The translations under genes and the position numbers were made by a program. Shown here piece after piece: positions 1 through 9,480 of a stretch of 64,000 bases of DNA. Position 1 is the first letter of the stretch. The number at the start of each line of letters is the position of its first letter. This DNA is from CAJQPP01 sp963793465 (GTDB lineage: Bacteria; Planctomycetota; Planctomycetia; Pirellulales; Pirellulaceae), in NCBI GenBank assembly GCA_963793465.1, contig CAWCAJ010000001.1, forward strand, positions 620,001 to 684,000. Direction: 5' to 3'. The notes below the pieces were generated by a model. It saw only the letters and a program-made list of their open reading frames with translations. It was not told the origin of the DNA and did not search any database.

Positions 1-261
1 CGAGGTAGCAACCTGGTGGAAGCTCTCGGACAACCCCAAACCTTTACTCCGTTGCTGAAACAAATGGTCGCCGTCGGAGAAAAATCCGGAGATCTGGCGG
101 GTGTGCTGGACGAAGTGGCCCGCATGAGCGATCAACAGTTCGCCTCCGCCGTCAAGAGACTCAACGCCGTTGTCACCCCCGCACTGACCCTGGGAATCGG
201 CAGTATTGTCGGTTATGTATACATCGCATTTTTTATGGCACTGGTAGCCGCCGGTTCCTGA
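1..261 (+). CDS. Type II secretion / type IV pilus inner-membrane protein, GspF/PilC family (C-terminal end, cut by window edge)
   Basis: Only the last 86 residues are present; the reading frame is open from the first base. The segment contains the GEKSGDLAGVLDEVA motif typical of the second T2SSF domain, followed by the terminal hydrophobic helix VGYVYIAFFMALVAAG that places the protein in the inner membrane. GspF/PilC proteins form the platform that couples the assembly ATPase to the pseudopilus. The gene ends 13 bases before a GspC-like gene and the secretin follows, so this is the end of a secretion or pilus operon. Whether it is GspF (secretion) or PilC (pilus) cannot be decided from the fragment. 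Confidence 0.85.
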   Translation, partial: RGSNLVEALGQPQTFTPLLKQMVAVGEKSGDLAGVLDEVARMSDQQFASAVKRLNAVVTPALTLGIGSIVGYVYIAFFMALVAAGS

Positions 262-274
262 TGAGGATGATCCA

Positions 275-801
275 ATGAAAAACAAACTCGTAGTCATGGC
301 CCTGGGATGGATCCTGGCTTCGTCCTGGCTGGCTCTGGACAACAGGTTACCGGCCCAGGAAGAACAGCAAGATCCCGCTTCCGATTCCAGAATCATCGAA
401 GAAACTTTGCGAAAAATTCGCCAAGTGGAAAGCCTGGAGAAGTTTGTGGGCGAGAACGCCACGTTGAAGGCAGAGAACAAACAACTGCGACAGCAGATTG
501 CTGAGCTTGGATCAGCAGGTCAAGCAGCTCAGCGGAAGAATTGCGTGTGGAAAACGAACGCCTGCGAAGGCAATTGGTGCAAATGCCCACTTTCCAGATC
601 AAGTCCAAACTGGTCAGCAGTTCACGGGCCATGGCGATCCTGGAGTTTGGTGAGAAGTCGATACGGATCCGGCAGGGTATCGAGCTTTCGGTCCCGGTTT
701 CCGAGGGCGTATGGACCTTGATGAAAGTCCTTAAAATCTCTAATGACTTCATTGAGTTGGAGTTTCCTGAACTCGAACGCACAGTGTTGTTGTACGACTA
801 G
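275..801 (+). CDS. GspC/PilP-like periplasmic coiled-coil protein (interrupted by two frameshifts)
   Basis: The first part starts with a signal anchor (MKNKLVVMALGWILASSWLA) and leads into a coiled coil (LKAENKQLRQQIAEL). The last part (LRVENERLRRQL, then a beta-rich domain of about 65 residues ending in ERTVLLYD) lies in another frame. Between them a seven-residue piece, DQQVKQL, is in the third frame and continues the heptads. Two extra bases, one near 510-512 and one near 531, would explain all three frames. The beta-rich tail (AMAILEFGEKSIRIRQGIEL) resembles the homology region of GspC or the PilP fold, which contacts the secretin, and the secretin gene follows. The family call is tentative; the frameshifts may be sequence errors. 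Confidence 0.6.
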
Positions 802-995
802 CCGGGCCGGCGTGGCTCGCAGACGCGGTGGGCCCCGGCCCCTTGCGTGGCCAGTCGGGCACAGAATGCCGCGATCAAGGCATGGCATGCCGTCGAATCA
901 GGATCTTTCGGCCAACGGTCATTTACGGTGCCGGGTCGGTCTGTTGACCGGTTCATACCCTTGTCGGCGTCCTTTTATTTCACGACATCTCCCCA

Positions 996-3134
996 ATGCA
1001 GACTTCGGTGGCAAGGATGCCTAATCCGAAAACTGGAATCTGGCAGTTACCTTGCAGGTGGCCTGCCTTCTGCTGCTTGGTCGGGTGGCTGAGTCTGTCG
1101 ATCCAATCGGGCTGGGCACTGCAACCCCAGGGAGCTACGGGCCAACTGGGTGATCAAACTCAGGCTTTGCCCACCAACGCTTCCCTGGTTCCCTTGGTCT
1201 CCGGCCCGGTGGTGCAGGAAACCCCGGTTCTGGACTCCGAGCGGGAGGGGGAATGGTTGCAGGCACCGACCTTCAACCCACAATCGCTGGCGCCCGCTTT
1301 CCCGCCCGGGGTCCTGCCCACGGCGGCGATGGGTGAAATTCTGGAGTTGGTGGATTTTCGAGACCAGACCCTGGATCAAGCCATTCGGATCTTCTCCGAA
1401 CAATCGGGATTGAACCTGGTGGCCTCCGAAGACGCCAACAAAAAAATGGTCAACCTTTACCTTCGCAATGTTCGACCGATGGACGTGCTGGAGAATCTGA
1501 CCAAGACCCACGATCTGTATTACAAGGTGGACGAGACCTCGGGGATCATCCGGATTTACACCACGGAGGAATACGATCGCAATCTGGCCAGTTTCCGGGA
1601 AGAGCAGACCGAAGTGTTCACGCTTCTGTATCCCAATCCAGTCGACGTCGCCGTTGCCATCCGCGATCTGTTTGGTGAACGAGTGCAACTGAATTTCGGG
1701 ATAGGTGATGAAGATTCCATTATGGACCTGGCATTCCGCCTGAACCGTTTTGACCTGATCGACAGTCGCAGCCTGGGATTGGGTTCTTTCCAGGGGCGTT
1801 ATGCCTTTGCCGAACAAAACCACAGTAACCTGAGTGGATTGGGCGGATTCTTTCCTGGAGCGGAGCGATTCCCGGATTCCTTTGTCGGTACGGATGAATA
1901 CCAACGCATGCGGGATCTGAACGCAGAGCAAATCCAGACGCTGGTGGAAGCCATCGACGCCAAACAGAAATCGCTGCCGGCCACCGATAACGACCAGGCC
2001 ATCGAACAATTGCTGAAGGAACGGCAGGCCACGATCTATGTAACCGTGGTGCGTCGCAATAATCAGGTGATCATTCGCACGGGCGATTCCGAGACCATGA
2101 ATCAAGTCGCCAATCTTATACACCGCCTGGATGTACCGACTCCGCTTGTGCTGCTGGAAGTCAAGGTCATGTCGGTCCTACTGGACGACCAATTCCGCAG
2201 CGTCTTCGATTACCAGTATTCCGACGGGGGTACGATCGCCGGCAGCTTTACAACGGGCGATATTCTGCCCCCTCCTTCTGACTTGCTGGCCGGTGAAGAT
2301 CGCCGATGGGCTTCCATGATCCCGGGTGGCTCCATCCTCAATCAGGGGGACCTGACATTTCAGGTCGTCAGCAACAACTTCCGCGCCCGCATGCAGCTGC
2401 TGGAAGACGACAATCGGGTGACTGTACTGAACACTCCCCTGTTGTTGACCGCCAACAACGAAGTCAGTCGGATTTTTATTGGCGACACCATTCCCTTCAC
2501 CATTGGTTTTAACTCGCCCCAGGTCATTGCCAGCGGCAACAACAATACCACGATCGCGGGCACGCCGATCACCGAACTGCGGGATGTGGGCCAATCCTTG
2601 TTGATCACGCCCAGCATCAATGCCGATCGAACCGTCACGTTACGGATCGTGCAGGAAAACGCCCGTCGAGTCGTCAACGGGGGGCGGATCCCGGTGTTGA
2701 ATGCCAATGGTTCGATCGTCAACCAGGAGGTGGACACCGTGAACCGCAGTACCATCAGCGGTACGATCGTGGCCAAAGATGGATTAGCGGTTGCCCTGGG
2801 CGGCTTGATTGAAGAAGAAGTCCGTGATCAACGTGAGCAAATACCGACGATTGGCAAGCTGCCCGTTTTGGGCTTTTTCTTTCGCCGGCAGGCCACGGGG
2901 CGTTTTCGCCGCGAGCTGGTGGTGATGGTGCGACCTTACATTTTCAATACACCGACCGAATCGGCCGCACTTAGTGAAGAGCTGTTGCAGCATTTGAGCG
3001 TCCACCCCACGGCTTTGACCGGTGAGCCCACACTGAATACTTTTTCCCCCGACGAAGTTGTGCGGACCGATCTGGATGACTGTTGCCTGCATCGGGAATT
3101 CCGTTTCCACAACGTGATCCCCAAACGTTTTTAA
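996..3134 (+). CDS. Secretin, GspD/PilQ family outer-membrane channel
   Basis: The 712-residue product has a long N-terminal region with a hydrophobic signal (about residues 24-42), an STN/N0-type domain at about 110-200 (LVDFRDQTLDQAIRIFSEQSG), a low-complexity stretch, an N1/N3-like domain, and a C-terminal secretin domain. The secretin signature is clear: TISGTIVAKDGLAVALGG and IPTIGKLPVLGFFFRR, then ELVVMVRPYI. Secretins form the outer-membrane ring through which folded proteins or pili leave the cell. It follows the GspF- and GspC-like genes. The start is uncertain: ATG at 996 has no clear ribosome site, and ATG at 1017 is an alternative that keeps the signal peptide. Confidence 0.9.
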   Translation: MQTSVARMPNPKTGIWQLPCRWPAFCCLVGWLSLSIQSGWALQPQGATGQLGDQTQALPTNASLVPLVSGPVVQETPVLDSEREGEWLQAPTFNPQSLAPAFPPGVLPTAAMGEILELVDFRDQTLDQAIRIFSEQSGLNLVASEDANKKMVNLYLRNVRPMDVLENLTKTHDLYYKVDETSGIIRIYTTEEYDRNLASFREEQTEVFTLLYPNPVDVAVAIRDLFGERVQLNFGIGDEDSIMDLAFRLNRFDLIDSRSLGLGSFQGRYAFAEQNHSNLSGLGGFFPGAERFPDSFVGTDEYQRMRDLNAEQIQTLVEAIDAKQKSLPATDNDQAIEQLLKERQATIYVTVVRRNNQVIIRTGDSETMNQVANLIHRLDVPTPLVLLEVKVMSVLLDDQFRSVFDYQYSDGGTIAGSFTTGDILPPPSDLLAGEDRRWASMIPGGSILNQGDLTFQVVSNNFRARMQLLEDDNRVTVLNTPLLLTANNEVSRIFIGDTIPFTIGFNSPQVIASGNNNTTIAGTPITELRDVGQSLLITPSINADRTVTLRIVQENARRVVNGGRIPVLNANGSIVNQEVDTVNRSTISGTIVAKDGLAVALGGLIEEEVRDQREQIPTIGKLPVLGFFFRRQATGRFRRELVVMVRPYIFNTPTESAALSEELLQHLSVHPTALTGEPTLNTFSPDEVVRTDLDDCCLHREFRFHNVIPKRF

Positions 3135-3152
3135 TCCGCGTGGAAACTCACC

Positions 3153-4742
3153 ATGCCAGAATCCAACCCGCTGTCAGCAATCACGCCCATGTCCGCATCC
3201 TTTGCATTACCCGAGATACCGCGGTACAGGGCCTATCTATGCTTGATGCTGGCCTGCTGCCTGCCAAGTGGTTGCACCTGGTTCAACGGTGACGCTGACT
3301 TGCAAGCCCGTCTGGAAAAGGAAACCACCGTCGAATCGCCGCCGGCGGAAGTTACCGATTCTCAACAGGTTCGCTGGGATGGTGGCGGTGTGATTATTGG
3401 AGAAACCGACGCATTGGCTTTCACACCGGAAGCATACCTGAACGCCGTGAACCGTTTACTGGAAGCCGATAGAATTGCCAGTGTGCAGGGGATGGTGGAA
3501 AACTATCCCGATATTGCCATCCAGACCTTACAGGAGGTGGATAGCTCAGCTGCCAGTCAGCACAATCAGCAGGTGCTGCCAATGATTGCCTCCCTGCTGG
3601 ATACTCGTTGCAGCGTGGGGGACGTTTGGCAGACCTACGTCCAGGACCTGCAATCGCTGCCACGACGCAGTGAAGAGGAATTGGATATCCGCATGCGCTT
3701 CTGGCGATACCTGAAGAACGACCAACCTGAAAAAGCGTTGAACCTGAAGATCACTCGAACCCTGCAACGGGAACAGGGCGTCATGTTGCGGGCTGAATTC
3801 CATCGCCTGGAAGCCATCGCGGGCATGATGGCCGGGAAGCACGAATCATCCATTGAAAACCTGGAGCAGGCCCTGGATTTGATCAAAACGCCGAGTCCCT
3901 GGTTCGCCAGCAAATTGCAGTTGCTGTTGGGCGAATTCTATCGGCATGCCGAACGCTGGGATGATTGGAAATCCACCTGGGAATCTGCCGTGATCAAAAA
4001 CAGTAAACTTTCACCGAATCTGCAGTCCATCGACCCTCAATTCTGGAACCGGGCGGCCTACCTACGGCCGGCGGGAATGCCCTGGCCGCAGCCGGTAATC
4101 GAAAACCTCCGCACGCTGCTGGCCGGCGAGGAATTGATTGGTGACGATCAGGGTTTACAACTGGCTTCCGAAGAATCGGTAATCTGGTTCGTAATCGGAT
4201 TTCGACACTTGCAACGCGGCGAAGGACAGAATGCCCTGCTGGCTTTCAAGAAAGCCGAGGCCAGCGAATCCAAGCCCTTGGCAACCCGGGTGTTGCAGCT
4301 ATACCAGGCTCGCTCATTGCTCATCTCGGGCCAACCAGGGGCGGCTTCCGCAATTCTCTTTCGCATGGCTTCCGAACGGGAGGGGACGATCTTGGCCGAT
4401 CGTGCCAAGGCGATTCTGGCGTCCATGAAACTGCAAAACGGCAGCCTGATTCAAGGTATCAATCTGGTAGAATCCGCGATGGATTCGCTGGGCACCTGGC
4501 CCAGGGATGAACAACTGCAAACGCAAGCCGATTATGGACTGGCGTTGCTGATGCAGGGTCAGGAGACGCGGGGCCTGCGGCAGCTGGAACAAGCGGGGGA
4601 GCAATTCGCCCTGGCAGGCGATATGGCGCAAGCGCGGCAATGCCTCTGGAATCGGGCCAAATATTTTGAGCTGACCGAGCAGAAGGACCAGTACCGTTCC
4701 GCCACTCGTGAATTGACGAAACTGGAATCCCGACTCTATTGA
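3153..4742 (+). CDS. TPR-like lipoprotein of the secretin operon
   Basis: A 529-residue protein with a hydrophobic segment and a lipobox (LMLACCLPSGC, lipid-bearing Cys at about residue 41). The long n-region suggests a later start such as the ATG at 3189. The rest is alpha-helical with repeated TPR-like pairs, for example at about 220-260 and 390-510. The gene starts 18 bases after the secretin stop. Helical lipoproteins encoded beside secretins often act as pilotins or assembly factors, so a role in placing the secretin is a reasonable inference, but I do not recognise a named family. Confidence 0.65.
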   Translation: MPESNPLSAITPMSASFALPEIPRYRAYLCLMLACCLPSGCTWFNGDADLQARLEKETTVESPPAEVTDSQQVRWDGGGVIIGETDALAFTPEAYLNAVNRLLEADRIASVQGMVENYPDIAIQTLQEVDSSAASQHNQQVLPMIASLLDTRCSVGDVWQTYVQDLQSLPRRSEEELDIRMRFWRYLKNDQPEKALNLKITRTLQREQGVMLRAEFHRLEAIAGMMAGKHESSIENLEQALDLIKTPSPWFASKLQLLLGEFYRHAERWDDWKSTWESAVIKNSKLSPNLQSIDPQFWNRAAYLRPAGMPWPQPVIENLRTLLAGEELIGDDQGLQLASEESVIWFVIGFRHLQRGEGQNALLAFKKAEASESKPLATRVLQLYQARSLLISGQPGAASAILFRMASEREGTILADRAKAILASMKLQNGSLIQGINLVESAMDSLGTWPRDEQLQTQADYGLALLMQGQETRGLRQLEQAGEQFALAGDMAQARQCLWNRAKYFELTEQKDQYRSATRELTKLESRLY

Positions 4743-4823
4743 ACCGCACCTGAAGCCAACTTGATGCCGCTTCCCGCAGCTGGAACGGTGGCTGCGGTTG
4801 TAACCACCGGTCCCCGTCACGCG

Positions 4824-5774
4824 TCAGGGGCTTAACACGCTGGCGATCACCGCGACATCCACGATATCGCTGGGCTGGCAGCCCCGTGACAAATCCATGC
4901 AGGGCTTGGCTAAACCCTGGATCAGCGGTCCCAGCGCCACCGCCCCGCCGACGCGTTCAGTAATTTTGTAGCCGATGTTTCCGGCGTCCAGGTCCGGAAA
5001 CACAAACACATTGGCCCGACCCGCGACGGCAGATTCCGGGGCCTTCCGCTCCCCCACCAGGGGATCGAAGGCAGCGTCAAACTGCAATTCTCCGTCTACC
5101 AGGAGACCCGGTTGAGTCTGACGAACCAATTCCGTAGCCGCCATCACCTTCTCGGTGCGTGGGTGCCGGGCACTCCCTTTGGTTGAAAACGACAACATCG
5201 CCACACGTGGCTGCTCACCCGTCAATCGCTGGTGGTTGTCCGCGGCCGCGATGGCGATTTGGGCCAGTTCTGCGGAGTTGGGGTCGGGGACCACTCCGCA
5301 ATCGGCATACGTCATGACCCGCTCGGGCAATTGCATCAAAAAGAAGCTGGAAACAAGCTGGCCTCCGGCGGCCGGGCCGACCCCGTAAATCCCGGCGCGA
5401 ATCACACTGGCCGTGGTGGCCAGGCTGCCTGCCACACTGCCATCGGCAAACCCCACGCGGACCAACAGAGCCGCAAACAGCAGCGGGTCCCGGATGGCTT
5501 CTTCCGCGCGGGCTCGATCCATGCCCCGGTGCTTTCGATTTTCGATCAATTGGGCAATCAGCGGCTCACGCCAGGTTGGATCCGACATGGATACCGCACC
5601 TACCCCGGCCGCCATTTCAGGCAAAGGATCATCCAGTACCAAAATTGCCTGCCCATAGCCTGCCTTCTGAAAATCGCCGGCAGCTTGAACCACACGCGGA
5701 TCGGTGGACTCGGGAAAAACAATTTTTCGCGGGCGATCCGTGGCCCGCTGTCGCAAGGCTTCCAAAACGCTCAT
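4824..5774 (-). CDS. pta: Phosphate acetyl/butyryltransferase (phosphotransacetylase) family
   Basis: The 316-residue product begins MSVLEALRQRATDRPRKIVF and carries family motifs FPESTDPRVVQAA near the start, VMTYADCGVVPDPN in the middle and NVFVFPDLDAGNIGYK near the end. Enzymes of this family exchange acetyl or acyl groups between CoA and phosphate (EC 2.3.1.8 or 2.3.1.19). I chose the ATG at 5774 because the conserved sequence starts there and AAAGGTG lies upstream. The length fits the short, single-domain form. It is the last gene of a minus-strand set with the AtuA-type genes, which suggests it handles the acyl-CoA product of that pathway. Acetyl and butyryl specificity cannot be told apart by eye. 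Confidence 0.85.
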   Translation of the reverse strand: MSVLEALRQRATDRPRKIVFPESTDPRVVQAAGDFQKAGYGQAILVLDDPLPEMAAGVGAVSMSDPTWREPLIAQLIENRKHRGMDRARAEEAIRDPLLFAALLVRVGFADGSVAGSLATTASVIRAGIYGVGPAAGGQLVSSFFLMQLPERVMTYADCGVVPDPNSAELAQIAIAAADNHQRLTGEQPRVAMLSFSTKGSARHPRTEKVMAATELVRQTQPGLLVDGELQFDAAFDPLVGERKAPESAVAGRANVFVFPDLDAGNIGYKITERVGGAVALGPLIQGLAKPCMDLSRGCQPSDIVDVAVIASVLSP

Positions 5775-5815
5775 GGGGCGGCGGCACCTTTCATCGGGGA
5801 AGTCCCCACAGCCCG

Positions 5816-6151
5816 TCATGGGGTCACGGGAAAATCGTCCGGGACTTCGACTTCCATGTACAGGATTCCCAACCCGTGTGTCTTGCCCTGGGCATCGGTC
5901 TTCAGCGACTCACTGCCTCCCCCGCCCAGTGAGTCGTGCAACAGGAAATTCAGGGCCATCAAATTGGGAGCTTCATAACGCACGACATCACCCAGGCAAA
6001 TTTCCCGAAAGTGCTGTTTGACACGTTGTGCAGTCAATTGTTCCTTGATGATTTCGTAACCTTCGGGACGATAGGCCACAACACCGACGTTGCTGCCATC
6101 CCCCTTGTCCCCCGAACGGGCATACGCAATTTTTGAGAGTGGTACTTTCAC
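5816..6151 (-). CDS. AtuA-like ferredoxin-fold protein (stand-alone C-terminal domain)
   Basis: A 111-residue protein starting MKVPLSKIAYARSGDKGDGS with the conserved ARSGDKGDGSNVGV motif and NFLLHDSLGGGG further on. In longer AtuA proteins this domain sits at the C-terminus; here it is a separate gene 70 bases downstream of the AtuA main domain. It probably forms a complex with that protein. AtuA was described in acyclic terpene use, but its chemical step is not settled, so I give no reaction. Confidence 0.8.
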   Translation of the reverse strand: MKVPLSKIAYARSGDKGDGSNVGVVAYRPEGYEIIKEQLTAQRVKQHFREICLGDVVRYEAPNLMALNFLLHDSLGGGGSESLKTDAQGKTHGLGILYMEVEVPDDFPVTP

Positions 6152-6221
6152 AACAACCTGCTTCCGACGAATTCTTCGAATGAAAACTGTGAACCAACGT
6201 GGCTCGTCAGGGAAACGCGTG

Positions 6222-7601
6222 CTAAACCTCTTCGACCGACACGGAACACCTGACCTTGTCTTTGGAGATCAGGGCCGGCCAGTAACTGATGATGTCGGTC
6301 GCCTTGGGTCGACCACCCGCAAAACCGGTCACGCCCGGAGGACCACTGGTCACCAGGGGAACAATTTCCATCCCCAGTCGATTCAGTTTTTCACGGTCAT
6401 GTCCCTTGGCGCCAATTCTCAGGACCACCTCGGCGGGTTCCGAGGGGGCTGCGGCAATACCGGCGTGACACACATTGGTTCCCACAATTTCCACGAAGCG
6501 TTCTTCCGGGGCGAACTCGAATCCATCCAGGGCCACACGGTCAAACACGATGTCGGCACACAAGCGGGCCTTTTCTACGGCGTCCGGTCCGGCCACCGTT
6601 AATTGTCCCACCAGTTTGTATCCGTCCTGGAATGAAATCGAAACTTTGTAGGTGTCGGTAGCTGGTCCGCCGCGAATCCCGGAAACCTGAACTCGTTGAG
6701 GCGATTCCTGTTTCAATTGGATGGACGTGAAGTCCGCGATACAATCCGGCGTGATGTAGCTGGAGGGATCCCCCATCTCATATACGAGTTGCGAGCTTAC
6801 CGTCTGGATGTTGACCAAACCCCCGGTTCCCTCGTGTTTGGTCACCACAAACGTGCCATCCGGGTGCGCTTCGATCACGGGATAGCCCATGCGAGCCATG
6901 TCCGGGACATCCTTCCATCCCACGAAATTGCCGCCCGTGCATTGGGCGCCACACTCCACGATGTGGCCGGCAATGGTCCCCGCAGCCAGTCGGTTGACGT
7001 CATCCATGGTCCAGCCAAATTCGTACATCATGGGCGCCAACACGACCGAGGGATCCGTCGCCCGTCCGGTAATCACAATGTCAGCCCCTTGTTCCAGGGC
7101 TTGCACAATGGGCTCTGCACCAATGTAAACATTGGCACTCATGACTTTGTCCACGTAGGGTGCCAGCGCTTCCCCGCTGTCCATATTGCGAAAGAGCTCG
7201 CCGCCATCGATCAACGACTTCAGGTCACCCAGAATATCATCCCCTTCCACAACCCCGATTCGAACTCCCCGGATCCCCAGCTTGCGGACCGTATCGGCAA
7301 CTGCCTGGCGACAGGCCTGGGGGTTCACGCCCCCCGCATTGGCCACGATCTTGATGCCTTTCTCCCGACACTGCGGAAGCACACGTTCCACCATCTGCAC
7401 GAAGTCGGTCGCGTAACCGGCCGCGGGATCCCGGCTTTTCAGCTTCTGCATGATGCTCATGGTGACTTCGGCCAGATAATCCAGAGTCAGATAATCCAGG
7501 GGCCCTTCATTCACCAGGCGGACCGGGCCCAGAATGCTATCTCCCCAAAAGCCCTGACCATTGGCAATCAGCACTTTGTCTTTTTTTTCCTTGGTGACCA
7601 T
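6222..7601 (-). CDS. Acyclic terpene utilisation AtuA family protein (DUF1446)
   Basis: The 459-residue product opens with VLIANGQGFWGDS and contains VVEGDDILGDL, DIVITGRATDPSVVLAP and HIVECGAQCTGGNF, which are typical of the AtuA/DUF1446 core. The family occurs in gene clusters for terpene or branched-chain acyl-CoA breakdown. I start it at ATG 7601 because the long upstream extension is not family-like. The crotonase and SDR genes run divergently from a shared 257-base upstream region, and the C-terminal partner domain and pta lie downstream, so the group looks like one acyl-CoA pathway. The substrate is unknown. Confidence 0.85.
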   Translation of the reverse strand: MVTKEKKDKVLIANGQGFWGDSILGPVRLVNEGPLDYLTLDYLAEVTMSIMQKLKSRDPAAGYATDFVQMVERVLPQCREKGIKIVANAGGVNPQACRQAVADTVRKLGIRGVRIGVVEGDDILGDLKSLIDGGELFRNMDSGEALAPYVDKVMSANVYIGAEPIVQALEQGADIVITGRATDPSVVLAPMMYEFGWTMDDVNRLAAGTIAGHIVECGAQCTGGNFVGWKDVPDMARMGYPVIEAHPDGTFVVTKHEGTGGLVNIQTVSSQLVYEMGDPSSYITPDCIADFTSIQLKQESPQRVQVSGIRGGPATDTYKVSISFQDGYKLVGQLTVAGPDAVEKARLCADIVFDRVALDGFEFAPEERFVEIVGTNVCHAGIAAAPSEPAEVVLRIGAKGHDREKLNRLGMEIVPLVTSGPPGVTGFAGGRPKATDIISYWPALISKDKVRCSVSVEEV

Positions 7602-7858
7602 AGGTTGCGATTCTCGAGCGTATGGCTCGCTTGAAAGTTGGCGATCCCAAAACGAACTGCAGATTCTATCCGAAATGCCGGGGTTGTTCGAGACACTGGA
7701 TTCCGGTTTCACCGGCTGGACGCGGACGCTGAAAAAGTCATATTGGAACAGCGGCAGGCGGTCTGCGGTACGCCCCGAATTCCCCCCCACGTGGATGGCC
7801 TGGCGGTGCCTTGACGAAACCCGCTCGCCCGGCCGGATCCACACCCGGAAAGCAAACC

Positions 7859-8644
7859 ATGAACGATCTTGTACGATTCGAATTCGCCGCGGGAATCGCC
7901 CGACTGACACTGAATCGCCCCGATAAACGAAATGCACTGCGACGCGAGATCCTCCAGGAGATGTTGGATCGGGTCCGCCAGGTCGCCGCTGACGACCAGG
8001 TGCGCTTGTTGGTGCTGTCCGCAGCCGGCAAGGTGTTCTGTGCCGGAATGGACCTCGGCCAAATGCAGGAACGGGCGGAGTCAGCGGACTCCGCGGCTGA
8101 CTGGCAGGCCGATTCGCAAGTGTACTGCGACCTGTTGACCGAATTGGTGTCCCTGCAAATTCCCACCGTGGCCTGCGTGCAAGGACCCGCCCTGGCGGGT
8201 GGCGTCGGACTGGTCCTGGCGTGCGATATGGTACTGGCTGCCGAGGCAGCTTTTTTCATGCTGCCGGAACCGATGCGTGGCATTACCGCCGCCATGGTGA
8301 CGCCGCTGCTGTTGCACCGCCTGGGTCCCGGACCCGGCACCTTTATGCTGATGTCCAACGAGCGGATTTCTGCTGAACGGAGTTTTGGGCTCTGTCACAT
8401 CGTGGTACCCGAAGAACAACTGGAAGCCAGATTGCATGCACTGACCCAGTCGATTCTGTCGGGATCCAGATCCGCGTTTTCCATTACCAAATCCCATATC
8501 GATGCCTGCGTCGGCTATGATCTGGCTAAACAGCTGCAGGCATCGATGGGGGTCTCCGCCGAGGCGCGAGCCACCGCCGACGCCAGAGAAGGACTGGCTG
8601 CGTTTCTGGAGAAACGCAAACCAGCTTGGCAACCCACTGACTGA
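7859..8644 (+). CDS. Enoyl-CoA hydratase/isomerase (crotonase) family protein
   Basis: A 261-residue single-domain crotonase. The N-terminal LTLNRPDKRNALR, the oxyanion-hole segment KVFCAGMDLGQM and the second segment GPALAGGVGLVLACD are all present. An acidic residue lies in the LPEPMRGITAAM segment, near where catalytic Glu is found in hydratases. The start at 7859 is the ATG at which family similarity begins. The gene is divergent from the AtuA-type gene and 18 bases before the SDR gene. In the Atu and leucine pathways a crotonase hydrates a glutaconyl-CoA intermediate; that role is possible here but inferred from context only. Confidence 0.85.
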   Translation: MNDLVRFEFAAGIARLTLNRPDKRNALRREILQEMLDRVRQVAADDQVRLLVLSAAGKVFCAGMDLGQMQERAESADSAADWQADSQVYCDLLTELVSLQIPTVACVQGPALAGGVGLVLACDMVLAAEAAFFMLPEPMRGITAAMVTPLLLHRLGPGPGTFMLMSNERISAERSFGLCHIVVPEEQLEARLHALTQSILSGSRSAFSITKSHIDACVGYDLAKQLQASMGVSAEARATADAREGLAAFLEKRKPAWQPTD

Positions 8645-8662
8645 AACACTAGGAAACAGTAA

Positions 8663-9415
8663 ATGATCTCAATCAACCTGGAAGGCAAAACGGCCATCGT
8701 CACGGGGTCGGGACAGGGCATTGGACGTGCGACCGCCGAAGCCCTGCACGATGCTGGTGCCCATGTCGTGATCAACTACTTTGAGGATCGTGATGGCAAA
8801 AATCGCCAATTGGCTGACAGCGTGGTACAAGGGCTCGGTGAAGGCGCGTTGGCGCTGGCCGCTGACGTGCGGCATCCCGACCAACTGGATCACCTGATGG
8901 CCAAGACGGTAGGCTGTTTTGGTTCGCTGGACATCCTGGTCAACAATGCCGGAATCCTTCGCGACCGCAGCGTGAAAAAGATGAGCGTGGAGGAATGGTC
9001 GTCGGTCATCGACACCAACCTGACCGGTGTCTACAACACGTGCAAATCCGCCATGGACCATCTGGCCGACGGTGGAGCGATCATCAACATGGCTTCCCTG
9101 GCTGCCGTCACGGGCTTTTTCGGGCAAGCCAATTACGCTTCCGCCAAGGCGGGCGTGATTGCCCTGACCAAGGTGCTCAGCAAGGAATTGGCGCGGCGAA
9201 ACATCCGCGTCAATGCGGTGGCACCCGGTGTGGTGGATACCGAGATGGGGCAATCGATTCCCGAAGAGAACCGTCAGGCCATGTTGACGCACGTGCCCCT
9301 GGGAAGATTCGCCCAACCTCGTGAAATCGCCGACGTGATCGTTTTTCTGGCCAGCGACCTGTCATCTTATGTCACGGGGCAGACCATTCACGTCAACGGC
9401 GGCTGGTGGGCCTGA
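8663..9415 (+). CDS. SDR family oxidoreductase, FabG-like 3-oxoacyl reductase
   Basis: The 250-residue product has the classical SDR pattern: the nucleotide motif TGSGQGIG near residue 13, NNAG near 93, a catalytic Ser in NMASLAA, and YASAK as the Tyr/Lys pair. The tail HVNGGWWA matches the usual FabG ending. It would reduce a 3-oxoacyl or 3-hydroxyacyl thioester with NAD(P)H. It is closely linked to the crotonase gene, so it may serve the same degradation pathway in the oxidative direction. True fatty-acid FabG is less likely because no acpP or fabD/F genes are nearby. Confidence 0.85.
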   Translation: MISINLEGKTAIVTGSGQGIGRATAEALHDAGAHVVINYFEDRDGKNRQLADSVVQGLGEGALALAADVRHPDQLDHLMAKTVGCFGSLDILVNNAGILRDRSVKKMSVEEWSSVIDTNLTGVYNTCKSAMDHLADGGAIINMASLAAVTGFFGQANYASAKAGVIALTKVLSKELARRNIRVNAVAPGVVDTEMGQSIPEENRQAMLTHVPLGRFAQPREIADVIVFLASDLSSYVTGQTIHVNGGWWA

Positions 9416-9480
9416 CGCGGGCGACGAATTTCAACGACGAACCCATCTTCAGCGACGAACTGATCGGTACCCTTGCCGCG

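Noticed and set aside
1047..2123. Long open frame antisense to the secretin gene
   Set aside because: It is the codon shadow of a well-supported gene and has no family likeness or ribosome site.
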